Position numbers and translations under genes: made by a program | In this document: in pieces, positions 38,101 through 44,100 of the stretch | Layout of the letters: each line of letters starts with the position of its first letter | Numbering within the stretch: position 1 is the first letter of the stretch | Origin: Galeruca laticollis | Lineage: Eukaryota > Arthropoda > Insecta > Coleoptera > Chrysomelidae | Assembly (NCBI GenBank): GCA_963921935.1 | Contig: OY998180.1 | Location: 84,069,139 to 84,133,138, forward strand | Length of the DNA stretch: 64,000 nucleotides | Reading direction: 5' to 3' | Notes under the pieces: model-generated | Seen by the model: only the letters and a program-made list of their open reading frames with translations | What the model was told of the DNA's origin: nothing | Databases searched by the model: none

Positions 38101-41100
38101 AGTTAAAATCTTTAAAAGATGCAAGTAGGTTAGTAAATGATAAGCGGTTGAAAGAAGAACAATTAGTGGCTTTTATACCAAATAACTTACTTCAAAGAAA
38201 GGGAATTATCCGAAATGTAGATACGATCTTTAAAGACGAATATCTTTTTCAAAATATTATTTCTCCGATAAATATAACCGAGGTTTCTAGATTTAAGAGA
38301 AAACTAGATATTGATGGCGAGAGTGTATATGTACCGCGACAAATGGTATTATTAACTTTTGAGGGAAATATTTTACCTAGAAACGTTTTCATTAATAGCG
38401 TATCTTGTACAGTTGAACCATACGTTCACAAAGTAATCCAGTGTTATAAATGCCTCGAACATGGAATGTAGCTAAACACTGTCGAAGTACAATCACTCGT
38501 TGTATGAATTGTACACAGATAAAAAATGAAACCCATAGTGGTAGAGATCCCCAAGATAGTTTTTGTTTACACTGTAAAAATAATAAACATAAAACGGTAG
38601 CAAAAACATGTCCAAAATTTTTAGAACAAAACGAAATTAAAAAATTTATGGCCGAACATAATTTGGAAGCGAAAGCTAACTTCCGTAATTCATACTCTTC
38701 AGCTATTAGCCTCAATAATAAATTTACAGTACCAGACACACAAAATTTAAATATTTTTCCTCCTCTAACCCACAAGAGCAATGAAAATACAAAAAGTCAA
38801 CATATCACTCCCACAACCTTCGACATCAACACAATCTCAACCAGTCAAAACACCTTATTATCCACCTAACTTAGAAACTGATAACCCTAACAAAAGAAAA
38901 AAATCTCAACCCCTCCTCCCTCACACATTCCAATGTTTCCTTTTACATTTGGTCCTAACAAACCCCTTCCACCACATAATAAAACTAATTTTGAAAATGA
39001 AGCAACTGAATTTATCAACGTCTTTTTCCAAATTTTTCAGAGTGTTTTAGATGACGTTAATACATTTGATGAACTCAAAGATATAAATAGTAAGACAATT
39101 ATGAACAAAATTAGTAACCTATATTATAATGGCTAAAAAACCTAACCATAACTTAAAAATGTTGCAATGGAATGCTCATTCTGCAGTATCTAATAAGCTG
39201 AGTTTACTGAAGTGTCTAGATGAACATAATGTGGATATAGCATTATTATCCGAAACGTGGTTTAAACCGGGAATGCAAATATCATTCAAGGGTTATAGTA
39301 TTGTACGTAGAGATAGGGATGACGGATACGCCGGTGTAGCAATTTTAGTTAAACATAATATAAACTTCAAGGAAATTTCAATTCAGCAAAATTTCTCGGA
39401 GGGTATCTTAATATGCGGCATAGAAATAATTGAAACTAATTCTGAGTCTTTCAATTGTTATTCTTTATATTGTCCACCGGATATACGAACCAATAATGGA
39501 GATTGGAACAAAATTTTTAACCTACTAGATGGTACTGGTTTGATAGGTGGCGACTTCAATGCACATCATAATGCTTGGGGATCGTATAAAATAAATTCCA
39601 AAGGTGCACAGATATTGGATACACTTGAGGACAATGATCTAGTATTACTAAATACTGGGGAACCCACACGAATCACTAGAAATGGAAACAAATCCGCCGT
39701 TGATCTAACCTTTTCCTCACCCAACATTGCTATTCACTGTTCATGGAATACCCTAGAGGATGTTATGTGCTCAGATCATTTTCCTTTAATGATAGAAGTA
39801 AACAACAGCCTCAATTACCACAGAAGAATCTTATCGACCCAAAACAAAACGGAACTTGCGCAAATCCAATTGGGAACAGTACCACCACACTGCAGACATA
39901 TTCTTTGACCATAATATCACAATAAAGCAAGATATAGATGTGAAATACAAATTTTTTGTGGATGGAATTAACGCAGCAGCAACCTTAGCTATTCCTGTAA
40001 ATAAACCATGTAAAATGACCACTCTGGTGGGACAACGAGTGTGAAGAAGCTGTAAACAAACGGAAAAATGAGTTACAAAATTATAAAAATAATAGTAAAT
40101 TATTTATTATGCAAGGCTGAAACTGCCAGAACAAAAAAATTCCTAAAAGAAAAAGCAAGACAAAACTGGCGAAACTGGTGTTCAAAACTTAACAACAATA
40201 CTCCTGCAACAGAACTTTGGAACCAAGCGAGGAAGATACAAAGGAAACCATTGCCAACAAAAAAATCAATTAGCTCAGATTGGGAACTTAACTTTTTTGA
40301 CAAAATTGCACCCCCTTTGGTTTTAGCTGATATGACGGATATACAAAACAAAAGTGAGCAAAAGCGAGGGAACCATCACATTTTTTCAGAGCCAATAAGA
40401 CTTAAGAAGTAAATTACGCACTAGAAAATAGAATAAACACTTCTCCAGGATACGATGACATTCGATACCCAATGCCAGCTAATGCCAAAATACACTTAAC
40501 TGATATTTTTAATGATATTTGGATCCATAGAGAAAACATTGCTGAATGGAAAAAAAATAATTGTGATACCGATCCTAAAACCAGGCAAAAATCCGGATGA
40601 CTGCGATTCTTATAGACCCTTATCACTACTCTTGTGCATGTTAAAAGTTTTTGAAAGGATAGTAAACAACAGATTAGAATTGTGGCTTAATCAAATCCAA
40701 GTTTCGCCACCAACACAATATGGTTATAGAAGAAATTATGGTACTCATTATGCTATTGCTCATTTAGTGACAGATATACAGCTATCCTTATCAGAAAATA
40801 AGTACTTTGCCTCATTGTTTCTGGATATTAAAGGAGCGTACGACAGTGTCGATTGGCTAAGTATTACGCAATAAAATGATACAGCTACATATACCAGAAG
40901 AAGTTACCGATAATATATGCAAGCTTTACATAAACAGAAGTGTAACAATCCGGCAAAACAATGGCAATATGTTTGAATATTGTACTATAACAATGGGCTT
41001 ATCACAAGGATCTGCACTATCCCCTCTCCTCTTCAATATTTATACAATGGACATTCACAACACTGCAACTGATGCTACAGTAATTCAATATGCGGATGAT

Positions 41101-44100
41101 TTTGCTGTTTATATCCTTAGTAAAAATTTTGATCAATGTCTAATATCCCTAAACACTGCTGTCACTCCTATTTTACAATGCATCCAAACACTAGGTTTCG
41201 AATTGTCATCACACAAATCCCAGGTTGTATTTTTTACTAGACATAATTTACCAGATATTCAAAAAGTCACTGTTGATCACTCGGAGTTTCCTGTAGCCAG
41301 TGAATTTCGATATTTAGGCATCACTCTTGATAAAAAACTGACATTTAAATCTCATGTAGACGAAGTACTGCAGAAATGTAGCAAGGGATTGAACTTCCTA
41401 AAATCAGTCATGCGAACATAGTGGGGTGCACACCCCAAAACGATTTTAAGATGCCTACATTTGTCGACAAATCGGGAAAGAGGCGACTTAGGGTTTGGCG
41501 ACCGTTTGTCAAAGATAAGGTGGCTTCAAGATTTTTTCAACCAAAGAATGGATGATATTTACTATCCCAATAAAAATCTTTCATTAGACGAGTCTATAAT
41601 GCTTTGGCGAGGTAGACTAGTTTTTCGGCAATATATAAAAAACATAAATTCGGGGTGAAACTTTATATTTTATCGGAACCCAATGGTCTTGTTTTAAAAA
41701 TTGGAATATATACCGGCGACGAAAGAGATATGCAGGGAGAATTGGGACATTCAGCAAACGTTGTGATGAGCCTTGTAAAGAACTATTTTGAAAACGGACA
41801 TTCCATTTTTATGGACAATTATTATAATAGTGAGACCTTGTGCAAAGAGCCAATTTCAAAAAAAAAACGTATGTTACGGGCACCTTAAGACAAAACAGAA
41901 AAGGAAATCCATCAGAAGTAACCTTTTAAAAAATGAAGAAAGGTGAAGTTATGATGAAATATTCTAGCGGAGTTGGAAAGGGGCGAGACAAAAGAGATGT
42001 AATATTTATTTCTACAGAGTTTGATGGTCAATTGACAAGTGCAGAAAATAGGCGGGGGGAAGAGAAACAAAAACCAAACGCTATTATTCAATATAATAAA
42101 AATATGTCAGGAATAGATAGACAGGGCCAAATGCTTTCATATTATGGTAGTGAGAGAACAATTAGTTGGTATAAAAAGCATTTTATATCAATTATGCTTC
42201 TGAACGCTTTCTACCTCTGTAACACATTCTTTTAGTTATTATGACTTTCGGCACTGTATAATTAAAAATCTTTTGTCAGAAGCGGAAAACCAATCATCTG
42301 TAAATACTAAAGACCAACCCAAGAAACAGTCTGATCATTTACCTGAACAATATCATTTGGATGACAAATAACATCAGATGAGAAAGCGGTGCAGGATTTG
42401 TTATCAACAGAAAATCCGCAGGAATACCCCATATTTTTGCCCTGCTTGTCCCGGTCAACCAGGAAATTGTTTTCGGGTGTACCATAACAAAAATTGAAAT
42501 TCCTTTGGTTTGTTTTTGCCATGTTTTATACATTTATTTTTGTTTTCATGTTTTTTGATTTTACGTCCTTTTCCCAAAAAGAATAATTGATCATACCATT
42601 TTATTTAGTTAGATATCTATTATTTTACTCTCTCTAAAAATTATATTTGAGTTTTATTTGTTTGAGTGCATTACAATAATAAATAAGGGTTTTAAAAATG
42701 AATTAAGTGTTTTATTTTCATTCTTGGGTCTGACTCAACAGTTGAGTCATCAGCCTCTTAGTGAGAAAATAGTCGTCAGAGACCGGTAACTCAACCCTAG
42801 TGTCACATTAGTGTCAGGTATAAGGATAAACTAAAAAATATATATAACAATGAATACATCACTATGGAATACACTAAGTTTACACAAAAAAGTCCGGTTA
42901 TTCCAGAAGGTCCTAAATATGGTATCGGTAGTCAACGTGTTAAATAAAGAAGAAAAACATTACATTATGTAATATACTATTAAATCCCATAATCGTGTTT
43001 ACAGTTTTGTTTTGGTTTCTGTTTTTTTTATCAATTTCAATAAATATTTTAATAAAAACTAACAGCAAAATATGAACACGATGTCATCTTCACCTCCAGG
43101 AAAACTCCTGAAATGTGATACAGGTAATCAGATTGTCTTTTGCTCTGCAACATTTCCTAAATTCTGACGATCATGGAACAATACTGGATATTGATTGTGC
43201 ACACAGCTGTATCAAAAAATACATGAGAGATATGGAGATATAGTCTCCTCTGACGTTAATAAGAACACTTATGCATATGCCTAAGCAGTGGAATCTTCAA
43301 TTCAAGGTTTTGCGAATGATGCCTAAGGCCTATTTAAATTGCCAAAAATATTCCGTCCAGTTTAGGTATCAATTATTACTGTATTCAAAAGTAAAACGCA
43401 TAGTTTATGAAAAAGATAGCATATTTAATATGAGATACCAAGAAAGCTTTGATGACATTTTGTATAAGTCTTACTATTAAACCAACTCATCAAAACACTT
43501 TTTTAAAGGCAAATGAAAACTTTATTTTTGCTAAGAATATTGAAGCTCTATCCGAATTAAATGTTGGTATAACAAAAGCAAAAAAAGAAATGTATCCAAA
43601 GACACCAATTTTCTCAGTTAATAGCAACCAAGTGAAGAATGCTAACACTGCAAGTAAAAGCGTACAAGAAGTGAAACACACAACAAGCCAAAGCCAAGTG
43701 AAGAAGATGGAAATTAGAAATGTACATGAAAAAATTGCAACTAAGACAACAAGCAGAAAAAGAAAAGTAAAAGAATGCTAACATATCAACTAAAACCGTA
43801 AAAATAAAGCGCACAACAAGCCAAAGCCAAGTAAAAAAGAAAGAAATTAGAGACGTACAAGAAGAAAAAGCCACCAAAGTAACTAACAGAAAAAGAAATA
43901 CAAAATAAATGGAAGATGTACGAATAGATATGCCAAGGAAGACTGAAATGCCCAAAGAAGTGACACTTCCTAGCCAACCCAAAAATAAATGCAAAATTTT
44001 CGTAAAAAAATAAAATTAAATGCAATAAACTACTTCTTATTTTGTATATATAGAATACGTTTTGTATATAAGATGTTTTGTTCTATATCCAATATTTTTT

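Noticed and set aside
43449..44025. Opposite-strand ORFs (Phe-rich) over the basic repeat region
   Set aside because: Reverse translation of Lys/Arg-rich codons gives Phe/Leu-rich chance ORFs.
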